Shown here: in pieces, positions 16,353 through 25,172 of the stretch | Numbering within the stretch: the first letter of the stretch is position 1 | How the letters are laid out: every line of letters begins with the position of its first letter | DNA from: JBHFEI01 sp041928815 | GTDB taxonomy: Bacteria > Pseudomonadota > Alphaproteobacteria > Rhizobiales > Rhizobiaceae | Assembly: GCF_041928815.1 (NCBI RefSeq) | Contig: NZ_JBHFEI010000015.1 | Location: 1 to 64,000 of the forward strand | Direction: 5' to 3' | Length of the DNA: 64,000 nt | The notes under the pieces: generated by a model | The model's database searches: none | What the model was told of the DNA's origin: nothing | The model's input: the letters and a program-made list of their open reading frames with translations, nothing else | Made by a program: the position numbers and the translations under genes

Positions 16353-17450
16353 TTATTCTGTCTCGCCGGCCTCCGGCGGGACGAAACGGCCGTTGCGCCA
16401 TTCGAGCAGGCGATAGGGATTGTCGGCAAGCTCATGGCCGGCGGTGAAGCGGATCTCCCCGATCGCCGTCGGATAGGGATGATCGACGAGCGCGGCGTCG
16501 AGCGCGATCTCCGCTGCCTCAGCCCGGTCCTTCGCCTGTTCGAGGAGCGTCACGGCCGCGAAGGCGGGAAGCACATAGCCGTCCGGCACGAGGCCTGCCT
16601 GCGTCATCGCGGCGGCGGTGTCGCGCGCTGCCGGCAGCGTCGCCGCCTCGGGCAGCGCGATCGCCTGCACGCCGTCGCGCAGGCGAACCGGCTGGTCGGC
16701 CGCCAGCAGCGCCTCACCGCCGAGAAGGGTGAGGCCGATGCCCTCGGAGGCCGCGTCGCGGGCGATGATGGCGGCATCCTGCCGGTCGCCGCCGATGAAG
16801 ACATGGGTCGCCCCGCTCTTCTGCAGCCGCCGCACGAGGGCGACCTGCTGTTCCTGCGCGGGCCGGTAGGTATCGGAGAAGATCGGCGTCAATCCGCTTT
16901 CCGCGAGCGACGTGCGGACGCTGTCGACGAGTTCGCGGCCGTAGATGGTGCCGTCCTCGACGAAGGCGACCGGCTCGCCGCTCCAGCGGTTGAGGATGAT
17001 CTCGGCGGCTTTCCGCGCTTCCGCCGTGCTGTCGGGCGCGAGGCGGAAGAACGGCCAGCCCTTCTTGCGGGCGTCCTCCATCAGGATGCCCGAGCGGACG
17101 CCGAGCGTGACGACCGGAACGGGCTTGCCGGCAAGCGCCGGAAGCACCGCTTCAAGGCTTTCCGTACAGAGAAATCCGATCGCGGCCTCCGCGCCGCTGT
17201 CGATGACGGCCTTTGCCAGTGCGGCACCGTCCGATGGCTCGCATGTCTCGGCGATGGAAACGATCTCGCTGCCGCGCTCGCCCGCCTGGAAGCCGGCGCC
17301 GGCCAGCACCTGCGCCCCGAGCGCCGCGTAAGGGCCGGAGGTCGGCGCCACCACGGCGATCTTCAGACCGGCCGCGCTGGCGGAGCCGGCGGCGAAAACA
17401 AGGATCAGGGCAAGGCCGGCGGCCGCCTGAAACACTCCCTGTCGCGTCAC
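16353..17450 (-). CDS. periplasmic ligand-binding protein, branched-chain amino acid ABC type
   Basis: A 365-residue protein of the type I periplasmic-binding fold (LivJ-like). It begins with a probable signal peptide ('AAAGLALILVFAAGSASA') and then 'LKIAVVAPTSGPYAALGAQVLAGA', the classic first strand of this family. No permease or ATPase genes are adjacent, so it may be an orphan binding protein or work with a transporter elsewhere. The start is uncertain: a GTG at 17450 places the signal peptide best, though its ribosome-binding site is too close. The open frame extends further upstream. Confidence 0.82.
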   Translation of the reverse strand: MTRQGVFQAAAGLALILVFAAGSASAAGLKIAVVAPTSGPYAALGAQVLAGAGFQAGERGSEIVSIAETCEPSDGAALAKAVIDSGAEAAIGFLCTESLEAVLPALAGKPVPVVTLGVRSGILMEDARKKGWPFFRLAPDSTAEARKAAEIILNRWSGEPVAFVEDGTIYGRELVDSVRTSLAESGLTPIFSDTYRPAQEQQVALVRRLQKSGATHVFIGGDRQDAAIIARDAASEGIGLTLLGGEALLAADQPVRLRDGVQAIALPEAATLPAARDTAAAMTQAGLVPDGYVLPAFAAVTLLEQAKDRAEAAEIALDAALVDHPYPTAIGEIRFTAGHELADNPYRLLEWRNGRFVPPEAGETE

Positions 17451-17736
17451 TCCGTCCACGCCCTCGTCCCGTCGTCCGTGCCGCACGCCACGCTCTCCGC
17501 AATCGCTGACGATCAAGGGAAACCGTGCCGTTTCGATCATGAGATACAGCATTTCGTTCGCGCCCGGCCCTGGCGCGTGCCGCTGTGGCCGGATCCGTTC
17601 GCCCGACCGGCCCTGTTTTACTGGAGAGCGGACCTGCGTCAAAGGAAAAGATCAGAGGTTACCGATACTTCGCCATGCCTTTCGGGCCGTTTGGTGAATT
17701 TCCGCCACGCTGCTTTCAAATTTTTCGTGAGCGGCT

Positions 17737-18270
17737 ATGTATGAAGCAGATGCGCGCAGGGAGGCGATGCTGGAATCGATCGATCAGGAGAGGCTGGCCT
17801 ACCGAGAGGCGATGAGCCGGCTGGCGGCGCATGTGCAGATCCTGACGGCGTCGACGGGATCCGAGAGGCGCGGCCTGACGGTGACGGCGGCCTGTTCCGT
17901 CTCCGACACGCCGCCGACGCTGCTCGTCTGCATCAATGCCGCCAATCCGCGCAACGGTCTCTTCGAACAGAGCGGCGCCTTTGCCCTGAACCTGCTCGGT
18001 CCGGGAGACGAAGCGCTCGCCGACGCCTTTGCCGGGCGCGGCGGCCTCGACCACGACGACCGTTTCGCCCGGGCAGACTGGACGACGCTCGTCACCGGCG
18101 CGCCGATCCTCGCCCACGCCGTCGTCGCCTTCGACTGCCGGCTCGTCGAGGCCCGCACCGTCGCCAGCCACCGCATTCTCATCGGCGAGGTCGCCTCGAT
18201 CCTGCTCGGGGTGGAAAAACAGGCGCTCACCTATTTCAACCGCAGCTATTATGCGCTGACGGGAACCTGA
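17737..18270 (+). CDS. flavin reductase-like FMN-binding protein
   Basis: A 177-residue protein of the HpaC/flavin-reductase-like family, which reduces FMN or FAD with NAD(P)H for partner monooxygenases. Family features include 'LAAHVQILTASTGSERRGLTVTA'-type start, 'VSDTPPTLLVCIN' and the C-terminal 'YFNRSYYAL'. The start at 17737 is kept, though an ATG at 17767 would also do. It precedes the CoxD-like gene by 10 bases, so it appears to open the molybdoenzyme-maturation operon. Its partner is not visible. Confidence 0.87.
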   Translation: MYEADARREAMLESIDQERLAYREAMSRLAAHVQILTASTGSERRGLTVTAACSVSDTPPTLLVCINAANPRNGLFEQSGAFALNLLGPGDEALADAFAGRGGLDHDDRFARADWTTLVTGAPILAHAVVAFDCRLVEARTVASHRILIGEVASILLGVEKQALTYFNRSYYALTGT

Positions 18271-18280
18271 GGAACACGGC

Positions 18281-19195
18281 ATGACGGCGCTCCCGGCATC
18301 GATCACGGAAACGGCGGATCTCCTCGAACGCCATGGCTATCTCGCCGGCACGGCGCTGGCGACGGTGGTGTTCCTGTCGCTGCGGATGGGACGGCCGCTG
18401 TTCCTCGAGGGCGAGGCGGGCGTCGGCAAGACGGAAATCGCCAAGGTGCTGGCCAAGGCGCTCGGCCGGCCGCTGATCCGCCTGCAATGCTACGAAGGGC
18501 TCGACGTCTCCTCGGCCGTCTACGAGTGGAACTATCCGGCGCAGATGCTGGAGATCCGCCTTGCCGAAGCGACGGGGGCCACGGACCGCGCCCGCATCGA
18601 GGGTGACCTCTTTTCCGAACGCTTCCTGATCCGCCGTCCGGTGCTGCAGGCGATTTCCGCGCCGGCAGGGCAGGCGCCGGTGTTCCTGATCGACGAGCTC
18701 GACCGGACGGACGAGGCCTTCGAGGCCTTCCTGCTCGAAGTCCTGTCGGATTTCCAGGTCACCATTCCCGAACTCGGCACGGTGCGCGCCAGCGAGCCGC
18801 CGATCGTGATCATCACCACCAACCGCACCCGCGAGGTGCACGACGCGCTGAAGCGGCGCTGCCTCTACCACTGGGTCGACTATCCGGCCGCAGCGCAGGA
18901 ACTGGCGATCGTCGAGCGCCGGGTTCCCGGCTGCAATGCGGCGCTGTCGCGCGAGATCGTTGCCTATGTCCAGAAGCTGCGCGGCCTCGACCTCTTCAAG
19001 AATCCGGGCGTCGCCGAGACAATCGACTGGGCGGTGGCGCTGACCGAGCTCGACCGGGTGGCGCTCGATCCGGAAACGATCTCGGACACGCTCGGCACGC
19101 TCTTGAAATACCAGGACGACATCGCCCGCATCGGCGGCGGCGAGGGCGCGCGCCTCCTGGAGGAGGTGCGGGCCGACCTGCGCGCGGCCGGCTGA
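18281..19195 (+). CDS. MoxR/CoxD-type AAA+ ATPase
   Basis: A 304-residue AAA+ ATPase with Walker A 'GEAGVGKTE' (about residue 46) and Walker B 'VFLIDELDR'. It belongs to the MoxR group, closest in context to CoxD. With the VWA protein CoxE, CoxD helps insert sulfur and copper into the molybdenum centre of CO dehydrogenase. Related pairs serve other molybdenum hydroxylases. The next gene starts one base after its stop, so the two are almost certainly coexpressed and may form a chaperone complex. Confidence 0.9.
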   Translation: MTALPASITETADLLERHGYLAGTALATVVFLSLRMGRPLFLEGEAGVGKTEIAKVLAKALGRPLIRLQCYEGLDVSSAVYEWNYPAQMLEIRLAEATGATDRARIEGDLFSERFLIRRPVLQAISAPAGQAPVFLIDELDRTDEAFEAFLLEVLSDFQVTIPELGTVRASEPPIVIITTNRTREVHDALKRRCLYHWVDYPAAAQELAIVERRVPGCNAALSREIVAYVQKLRGLDLFKNPGVAETIDWAVALTELDRVALDPETISDTLGTLLKYQDDIARIGGGEGARLLEEVRADLRAAG

Positions 19196-19196
19196 G

Positions 19197-20408
19197 ATGG
19201 GCGGGGCCGAAGACGGCCGTTTCGCCGACAATATCGTGCATTTCGCGCGCCTTCTGCGGCGGGCGGGCATGAAGGTCGGGCCGGCCGCCGTGATCGACGC
19301 GATCGAGGCGGCGCGGGTTGCCGGGGTCGGTTCGCGGGAGGTCTTCCATGCCACGCTCGGCGCCGTTTTCGTCAAGCGCCGGGAGGACCAGCCCGTCTTC
19401 GACGAGGCCTTTGCGAGCTACTGGCGCTCGCGCGACGTCGTCGGCAAGCTGATCGCGCTGATGTCGCCGTCGCGGCAGAAGGCCGCGACGGAGGAAAGGC
19501 GTAAGGCGGGCGAGACACGGGTGAGCGATGCGCTTCTCGCCGGGCGCGAGCGGCGCGCGGTCGAGAAGGAAGAGGAGCGGATCGAGATCGACGCCCGGCT
19601 GACGGCGTCGGAACGGGACGTGCTGCGCCACACCGACTTCGCCCAGATGACGGCGGCGGAAATCGCCGCCGCGAAACGGGCGATGGCCGGCCTCGTCCTT
19701 CCCGACGATCGCGTGCCGACGCGGCGTTTCCGTCCGGCCCTGCGCCCCGGCCGGATCGATCCGCGGGCGACGATGCGCGACGCGATGCGGATCGGGGGCG
19801 GCATCATCCTGCCGAAATTTCGCAAGCGGCGCGTCGTCCACCCGCCGCTCGTCGTCATCGCCGACATTTCAGGCTCGATGAGCCAGTATACCCGCATCTT
19901 CCTGCATTTCCTGCATGCGCTGACCGAGCGGCGGCGGCGCGTGCACACCTTCGTCTTCGGCACGCGGCTCACCAACGTCACGCGCCAGATGCGCCATCGC
20001 GATCCCGACGAGGCCTTTGCCGAACTCTCCGCCCTCGTCAACGACTGGTCCGGTGGGACGCGGATCGGAGAAACGCTGAAGCTCTTCAATCGCCGCTGGT
20101 CGCGCCGCGTGCTCGGGCAGGGGGCGGTCTTGCTGCTGATCACGGACGGCCTGGAGCGCGACGACACGCAGGAGCTTGAAAGCGAGATCGACCGGCTGCA
20201 CCGCTCCTGCCGCCGGCTGATCTGGCTCAATCCGCTGCTGCGCTTCGAGGGGTTTTCGCCGCGCGCGCGCGGCGTCCGCGCGATGCTGCCGCATGTTGAC
20301 GAATTGCGCGCCGTACACAATCTTCAGGCGCTGGAGGATCTGGTCTCCGCCCTCTCCGGGCAGGGGGGCGGCGCCTCCGATCCGCGCCGCTTTCTCGAGC
20401 GGCGATGA
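19197..20408 (+). CDS. CoxE-like VWA-domain protein
   Basis: A 403-residue protein of the CoxE family (VWA domain containing CoxE-like). The N-terminal half is helical and rich in charged residues. The VWA domain begins near residue 218 with the MIDAS motif 'DISGSMSQY' and its later threonine and aspartate positions ('SGGTRIGE', 'LITDGLERDD'). It normally partners the preceding MoxR/CoxD ATPase in activating a molybdenum-containing hydroxylase. Spacing to the upstream stop is a single base. Confidence 0.9.
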   Translation: MGGAEDGRFADNIVHFARLLRRAGMKVGPAAVIDAIEAARVAGVGSREVFHATLGAVFVKRREDQPVFDEAFASYWRSRDVVGKLIALMSPSRQKAATEERRKAGETRVSDALLAGRERRAVEKEEERIEIDARLTASERDVLRHTDFAQMTAAEIAAAKRAMAGLVLPDDRVPTRRFRPALRPGRIDPRATMRDAMRIGGGIILPKFRKRRVVHPPLVVIADISGSMSQYTRIFLHFLHALTERRRRVHTFVFGTRLTNVTRQMRHRDPDEAFAELSALVNDWSGGTRIGETLKLFNRRWSRRVLGQGAVLLLITDGLERDDTQELESEIDRLHRSCRRLIWLNPLLRFEGFSPRARGVRAMLPHVDELRAVHNLQALEDLVSALSGQGGGASDPRRFLERR

Positions 20409-20450
20409 GGCGCGCGGTCAGATGGCATCCGGTTGACAGGGAGAGGAACG

Positions 20451-20774
20451 ATGGCAGGCGATGAGACCGATCCGCTGAGCGTCGCACAACGCTGGCGACA
20501 GGACGGGCGCAAGGTCGCACTCGCGACCGTCGTGGAGACGTGGGGGTCCGCCCCGCGCGCCGCCGGCAGCCATCTCGTCGTCGACGGTGACGGACATTTC
20601 CACGGCTCGGTCTCGGGCGGGTGCGTCGAGGGCGCGGTGATCGCCGAAGCCGCCGAGGTGATCGCCTCGGGCGATGCGCGGATGCTCGACTTCGGCGTCG
20701 CGGACGAAACGGCCTGGCGCGTCGGTCTCTCCTGTGGCGGGCGCATCCGCGTCTATGTCGAAAGGCTCGGGTGA
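20451..20774 (+). CDS. XdhC/CoxI N-terminal-domain protein
   Basis: A 107-residue protein equal to the N-terminal domain of XdhC/CoxF-type chaperones, which bind molybdenum cofactor and hand it to xanthine dehydrogenase-type enzymes. The motifs 'ATVVETWGSAPRAAGSHLVV' and 'GSVSGGCVEGAV' are well conserved, including the Cys in SGGC, and a second Cys is in 'GLSCGGRI'. Other XdhC proteins carry this domain fused to a Rossmann domain. Here that part is a separate gene five bases downstream. The ATG at 20451 has GAGAGGA upstream. Confidence 0.88.
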   Translation: MAGDETDPLSVAQRWRQDGRKVALATVVETWGSAPRAAGSHLVVDGDGHFHGSVSGGCVEGAVIAEAAEVIASGDARMLDFGVADETAWRVGLSCGGRIRVYVERLG

Positions 20775-20779
20775 TCCCC

Positions 20780-21472
20780 ATGAAGATCGCCGATCTCGAA
20801 GCGCTCAATCAAGCGCGCATGTCGCGCCGCGCGGCCGTCTACGTGGCGGACCTCGACGCGTCGGGTTCCGGCCGTGTGGTCTTCCGCGACGGTCTGAAGT
20901 CTGAAGCGAACCCGCTGGCGCAGGCGGTCGAGGCGGCGTTCCGCTCCGGCAGGTCCGGTCTCGTGACGATCGACGGGCGCGATGTCTTCCTGAACGTGCA
21001 CGTCCCGGCCGCCCGCATCGTCGTCATCGGCGCGGTGCATATTTCCCAGGCGCTTGCGAGGATCGCGGCGATCGCCGGCTTCGACGTGACGATCATCGAC
21101 CCGCGCACGGCCTTCGCCACGCGTGAGCGCTTTCCCGATGTCCGCCTTCTCGCCGACTGGCCGGACGAGGTGCTGGCGGGCGAGCCGCTCGACGCCTATA
21201 CCGCGCTCGTCGCGGTGACGCATGATCCGAAGATCGACGACCAACCGCTGGTCGCTGCCCTTCGTGCCGGCTGCTTCTATGTCGGCGCGCTTGGCAGCCG
21301 CAAGACCCATGCGAAAAGGGTGGAGCGTCTTGCCGAAGCCGGTGCCTCGCCGGATGAGATCGCCCGGATCGCCGCACCGATCGGCCTCGATATCGGCGCG
21401 GCGACGCCGGCGGAGATCGCCGTCGCCATCCTTGCCCAGGTCATCGCGGCGCTCCGGAAGGCGCCCGCGTGA
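20780..21472 (+). CDS. XdhC Rossmann-domain protein
   Basis: A 230-residue XdhC-family protein. A short remnant of the N-terminal domain is followed by the C-terminal Rossmann domain ('RIVVIGAVHISQALARIAAIAGF', then 'AVTHDPKIDDQPLVAALRAGCFYVGALGSRKTH'). It is the natural partner of the preceding small XdhC domain in delivering sulfurated molybdenum cofactor. The stop overlaps the GTG start of the next gene (GTGA at 21469-21472). Confidence 0.9.
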   Translation: MKIADLEALNQARMSRRAAVYVADLDASGSGRVVFRDGLKSEANPLAQAVEAAFRSGRSGLVTIDGRDVFLNVHVPAARIVVIGAVHISQALARIAAIAGFDVTIIDPRTAFATRERFPDVRLLADWPDEVLAGEPLDAYTALVAVTHDPKIDDQPLVAALRAGCFYVGALGSRKTHAKRVERLAEAGASPDEIARIAAPIGLDIGAATPAEIAVAILAQVIAALRKAPA

Positions 21473-23100
21473 TCTTCGGACCCGTCGCCACCGCCGATGC
21501 CGCAGGCGCGATCCTCGCCCATGCCCTGCGACTCGACGGCTTTTCCCGTTCCAAGGGGCATGTCCTGACGGACGGCGATATCGCCGCCATCGGCCAAAGG
21601 GGTATCGGTTCGCTGATCGTCGCACGGCTCGAGCCCGGCGACGTGCTGGAGGACGCGGCAGCGGCGCGGATCGCATCACCGCTTGTAAGCGCCGGCACCA
21701 GCCTTTCGCCCGCAAGCACCGGGCGCGTCAACGTCTTCGCCCGGCATGACGGGCTCTTCGTCGCGGATCGCCGGACGATCGACCGTGTCAACCGGATCGA
21801 TCCGGCGATCACGCTCGCCTGCCTGCCCGACCGCGCGCCGGTGCGGACCGGCGACATGGTGGCGACCGTCAAGATCATTCCGCTCGCCGTCGCCGGAGGC
21901 TGCGTCGATGCGGCGGTGGCGGCGCTCTCCGCCGCATCCGCGATGACGGTCAAGCCGTTCCGCCCGCATCGCACCCTCCTCGTCGCGACGGAACTGCCCG
22001 GCCTGAAGCCGTCGGTCATGGACAAGACGCGACGGACGCTGGAGGCGCGCCTGCGCCGCCTGGGATCGCCGCCCGTCACCGAAATCCGCGTCGCCCATGA
22101 CGAGGCGGCGCTCGCCCGCGTGCTCGCCGGGCACGCAAACGCGGCCGATCTGGTGATCGTGTTCGGCGCCTCCGCCGTGACCGACCCTGCGGATGTGATT
22201 CCCGGTGCGATCCGCATGGCCGGCGGCAGGGTTATCCATGTCGGCATGCCCGTCGATCCGGGCAATCTTCTGGTGCTCGGCCGCATCGGCGCCGTCCCGG
22301 TGATCGGCGCGCCCGGTTGCGCCCGCAGCCCGAAGGAGAACGGCTTTGACTGGATCCTGCAGCGTATTCTCGCCGGCGAGGACCCGGGGCCTGACGAGAT
22401 TACCGGCCTCGGTGTCGGAGGTCTGCTGATGGAGATTTCGACCCGGCCGCAGCCGCGCGACGCGCAGGACGCGGAGGATGCGCATGATCCCGCCGCCATA
22501 CCGGTCGCCACCATCGTGCTGGCGGCCGGGCGCGCCAGCCGCATGGGCGCCGGTGGCCACCACAAGCTGCTCGCCGAATTCGGCGGCGTTCCGCTGGTCC
22601 GGCGCAGCGTCGAGACCGCGCTTGCCGTGCCCGGCGCCGATGTGACGGTGGTGACCGGCCACAGGGAGGGCGATATTCGCGACGCGCTTTCGGGACTTGG
22701 GGTGAGGATTGTCCACAATCCCGACCATGCGAGCGGGATGGCCTCCTCGCTGATCGCCGGGCTCGATGCCGTCGGGAAGGAGATACAGGGCATCCTCGTG
22801 CTTCTTGCCGACATGCCGGCAATCACCGACGGTCACCTGACGGCGCTCATCGAGGCATTCCGCGCGAAAGGCGGGCAGGCGATCGTCAGGGCGAGCGCGG
22901 GCGAAAAGCGCGGCAATCCGGTGATCCTGCCGCGATCGACCTTCGACGCGATCCGGAGGCTTTCCGGCGATGTCGGCGCCCGTCCCGTCATAGAGACATC
23001 GGGCCTGCCGGTCGTCGACATCGACATCGGCGACGCCGCACGGCTCGACCTCGACACGGCCGAGGCCGTCATCGCCGCCGGCGGCAGCCTGAGAGGATAG
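21469..23100 (+). CDS. molybdopterin-binding / MocA-like nucleotidyltransferase fusion
   Basis: A 543-residue protein with two parts. The first (about 1-330) resembles a MoeA/MogA-type molybdopterin-binding domain ('GHVLTDGDIAAIG', 'VFGASAVTDPADVIPGAI', 'GMPVDPGNLLVLG'). The second (about 345-540) is a MobA/MocA-type NTP transferase ('IVLAAGRASRMGAGGHHKLL', 'LADMPAITDGHL'). MocA adds CMP to molybdopterin to make the dinucleotide form used by xanthine and CO dehydrogenases, which suits the neighbours. The GTG start overlaps the previous stop. The fusion suggests that molybdate insertion and cytidylation are linked. Confidence 0.9.
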   Translation: MIFGPVATADAAGAILAHALRLDGFSRSKGHVLTDGDIAAIGQRGIGSLIVARLEPGDVLEDAAAARIASPLVSAGTSLSPASTGRVNVFARHDGLFVADRRTIDRVNRIDPAITLACLPDRAPVRTGDMVATVKIIPLAVAGGCVDAAVAALSAASAMTVKPFRPHRTLLVATELPGLKPSVMDKTRRTLEARLRRLGSPPVTEIRVAHDEAALARVLAGHANAADLVIVFGASAVTDPADVIPGAIRMAGGRVIHVGMPVDPGNLLVLGRIGAVPVIGAPGCARSPKENGFDWILQRILAGEDPGPDEITGLGVGGLLMEISTRPQPRDAQDAEDAHDPAAIPVATIVLAAGRASRMGAGGHHKLLAEFGGVPLVRRSVETALAVPGADVTVVTGHREGDIRDALSGLGVRIVHNPDHASGMASSLIAGLDAVGKEIQGILVLLADMPAITDGHLTALIEAFRAKGGQAIVRASAGEKRGNPVILPRSTFDAIRRLSGDVGARPVIETSGLPVVDIDIGDAARLDLDTAEAVIAAGGSLRG

Positions 23101-23105
23101 CGAGA

Positions 23106-23420
23106 ATGGACAATGCCGATATCGAGGACATGTTCCAGTCGCTCGGGCCGGTGACGATCCGGCGCATGTTCGGCGGCAAGGGGATCTACAGCGACGGCCG
23201 GATCCTTGCGCTTGAGATTTACGGTGAGGTTCTTCTCAAGGCGGACGCGGAAACGGCGCCGGTCTTCGAGGCGGCCGGAAGCCGGCAATGGACCTATGAT
23301 GGAAAGGGCAAGCCGGTGCGCATGCCCTACTGGTCGATCCCCGACAGCGCTCTCGACGATCCCGACGACATGGCGCAGTGGATCCGCCTGGCGAAGGAAG
23401 CGTCGCTGCGGGCAAAATAA
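23106..23420 (+). CDS. TfoX/Sxy N-terminal-domain protein
   Basis: A 104-residue protein with the TfoX N-terminal fold ('MFQSLGPVTIRRMFGGKGIYSDGRI', ending 'WIRLAKEAS'). In gammaproteobacteria TfoX/Sxy controls competence genes, but the short alphaproteobacterial forms have no established role and no DNA-binding domain is seen. It starts five bases after the MocA-like gene and is probably on the same transcript. Confidence 0.88.
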   Translation: MDNADIEDMFQSLGPVTIRRMFGGKGIYSDGRILALEIYGEVLLKADAETAPVFEAAGSRQWTYDGKGKPVRMPYWSIPDSALDDPDDMAQWIRLAKEASLRAK

Positions 23421-23461
23421 CCGGAGCGTGCGACGCCCGCCGTTCTGCGGCCGGACCCTGA

Positions 23462-24982
23462 TCAGGCCTTGGCGGCGATCAGCATGAAGGCCGGAATGTC
23501 GTCGCCGAAGCCGACCGGCGTCGGGCCGTCGTCCTGGTCGCGGCGATAGCGGTTGCGGCGGTCGCGATGATCGTCGTTGGCGGCGTACGGGCCGGAGCGG
23601 GCGCCGCGGCCGGACGTGTCGTGCTTGTGTTCGGCCTTGCGTTCTGTTTTCACGGTCTCGACCTTCGCTGTCTGCTTTTCCTGGACATGATCGTCGCCGG
23701 CGATGTCAGCCGTGTGACTGTTCTCGCTGGCGCGCGGCGCGGACCGGTCACGATCGCGGGAGCGGCCGCCGCGGTCGCGCTCGCCGCGCTCCTTCTTGCC
23801 GCCACGACCGCGCGGGGCGGGTTCATGGCTTTCCATCGGTTCGGGGAGCGCGGAAAGATCGCCGCTCAGCCATTCGATCTTCTGGTTGATCAGCTTTTCG
23901 ATCGCGTCGGAAAACTTGGTGTCCTTCTTGGTCACCAGGGTGAAGGCGGCGCCGGACCGCCCGGCCCGGCCCGTGCGGCCGATGCGGTGGACATAATCCT
24001 CGGCATGGATCGGAACGTCGAAATTGAACACATGGCTGACATCGGGGATGTCGAGGCCGCGGGCGGCGACGTCGGACGCCACCAGCAGCTTGATGCCGCC
24101 ATCCTTGAAATTCGCCAGCATCGTCATGCGGGAGCGCTGGTCCATGTCGCCGTGCAGCGCGCCGACCGAGAAGCCGTGACGCTCCAGTGAGCGGAACAGG
24201 TCGGCGACATCCTTCTTGCGGTTGCAGAAGATGATCGCGTTCTTCAGGTCGTCCTGGGCGCGGATCAGGTCGCGCAGAACCGCGCGCTTCTCGTAATCCT
24301 TGCCATGGGCGGCGACGAGGCGTTGCGTCACGGTCGTTGCCGTCGAGGAGCGTGCCGAGACCTCGACGCGCTCCGGATTCTGCAGGAAACGGTCGGCGAG
24401 CTTCTGGATTTCCGGCGGCATGGTCGCCGAGAAGAACAGCGTCTGCCGGGTGAAGGGGATCATCTTGGCGATCCGCTCGATGTCCGGGATGAAACCCATG
24501 TCGAGCATCCGGTCGGCCTCGTCGATGACGAGGATCTCGACGCCGGTCATCAGGAGCTTGCCGCGCTCGCAATGGTCGAGCAGCCGGCCTGGCGTGCAGA
24601 TCAGCACGTCGGCGCCGCGTTCCAGCTTGCGATTCTGGTCCTCGAAGGAGACGCCGCCGATCAGAAGCGCGACGGTCAGCTTGTGATTCTTGCCGTATTT
24701 CTCGAAATTCTCGGCGACCTGCGCGGCAAGCTCGCGCGTCGGCTCCAGAATCAGGGTGCGCGGCATGCGCGCCCGGGCGCGGCCCTTTTCGAGCAGCGTC
24801 AGCATCGGCAGGACGAAGGAGGCGGTCTTTCCCGTGCCGGTCTGCGCGATCCCCAGAATATCCCGCCGCTGCAGCGCCGGCGGAATGGCACCCGCCTGGA
24901 TCGGTGTGGGGATCGTATAGCCCGCATCTTCAACGGCGGACGTGACTTTCTGGCTCAGGCCAAGCTCGGCAAAACGTGTCAA
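23462..24982 (-). CDS. DEAD-box RNA helicase, RhlE-like
   Basis: An ATP-dependent RNA helicase of about 506 residues with all core motifs: Q motif 'FAELGLSQ...PTPIQ', Walker A 'AQTGTGKT', 'PTRELAAQ', 'TPGRLLD', 'VIDEADRMLDMGF' (DEAD box), 'SAT' and 'HRIGRTGRAG'. The C-terminal tail of about 130 residues is a charged low-complexity extension rich in Arg, Gly, Asp and Glu, typical of RhlE-type proteins that bind RNA. The start is uncertain. A TTG at 24982 gives 'xTRFAELGLS', matching relatives, while a GTG at 25021 would add 13 residues. Confidence 0.92.
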   Translation of the reverse strand: MTRFAELGLSQKVTSAVEDAGYTIPTPIQAGAIPPALQRRDILGIAQTGTGKTASFVLPMLTLLEKGRARARMPRTLILEPTRELAAQVAENFEKYGKNHKLTVALLIGGVSFEDQNRKLERGADVLICTPGRLLDHCERGKLLMTGVEILVIDEADRMLDMGFIPDIERIAKMIPFTRQTLFFSATMPPEIQKLADRFLQNPERVEVSARSSTATTVTQRLVAAHGKDYEKRAVLRDLIRAQDDLKNAIIFCNRKKDVADLFRSLERHGFSVGALHGDMDQRSRMTMLANFKDGGIKLLVASDVAARGLDIPDVSHVFNFDVPIHAEDYVHRIGRTGRAGRSGAAFTLVTKKDTKFSDAIEKLINQKIEWLSGDLSALPEPMESHEPAPRGRGGKKERGERDRGGRSRDRDRSAPRASENSHTADIAGDDHVQEKQTAKVETVKTERKAEHKHDTSGRGARSGPYAANDDHRDRRNRYRRDQDDGPTPVGFGDDIPAFMLIAAKA

Positions 24983-25172
24983 AGGGAAATCGATTTCCGT
25001 TCCGGTTCTTCGGGAGAACACAGGTGACTGGGGAAGGCCGGATCGTCGCCGGCAAGGCGCTGATAATCGCATTCCCCTGCAAAGTCAAGAAAACCAGCGG
25101 CTTGATACTGTAAATTGCGATTGAAAAGCGCGTGATTGCGTCGTTTTCGTCTTGGCTGGCGAGAAAAACGGC

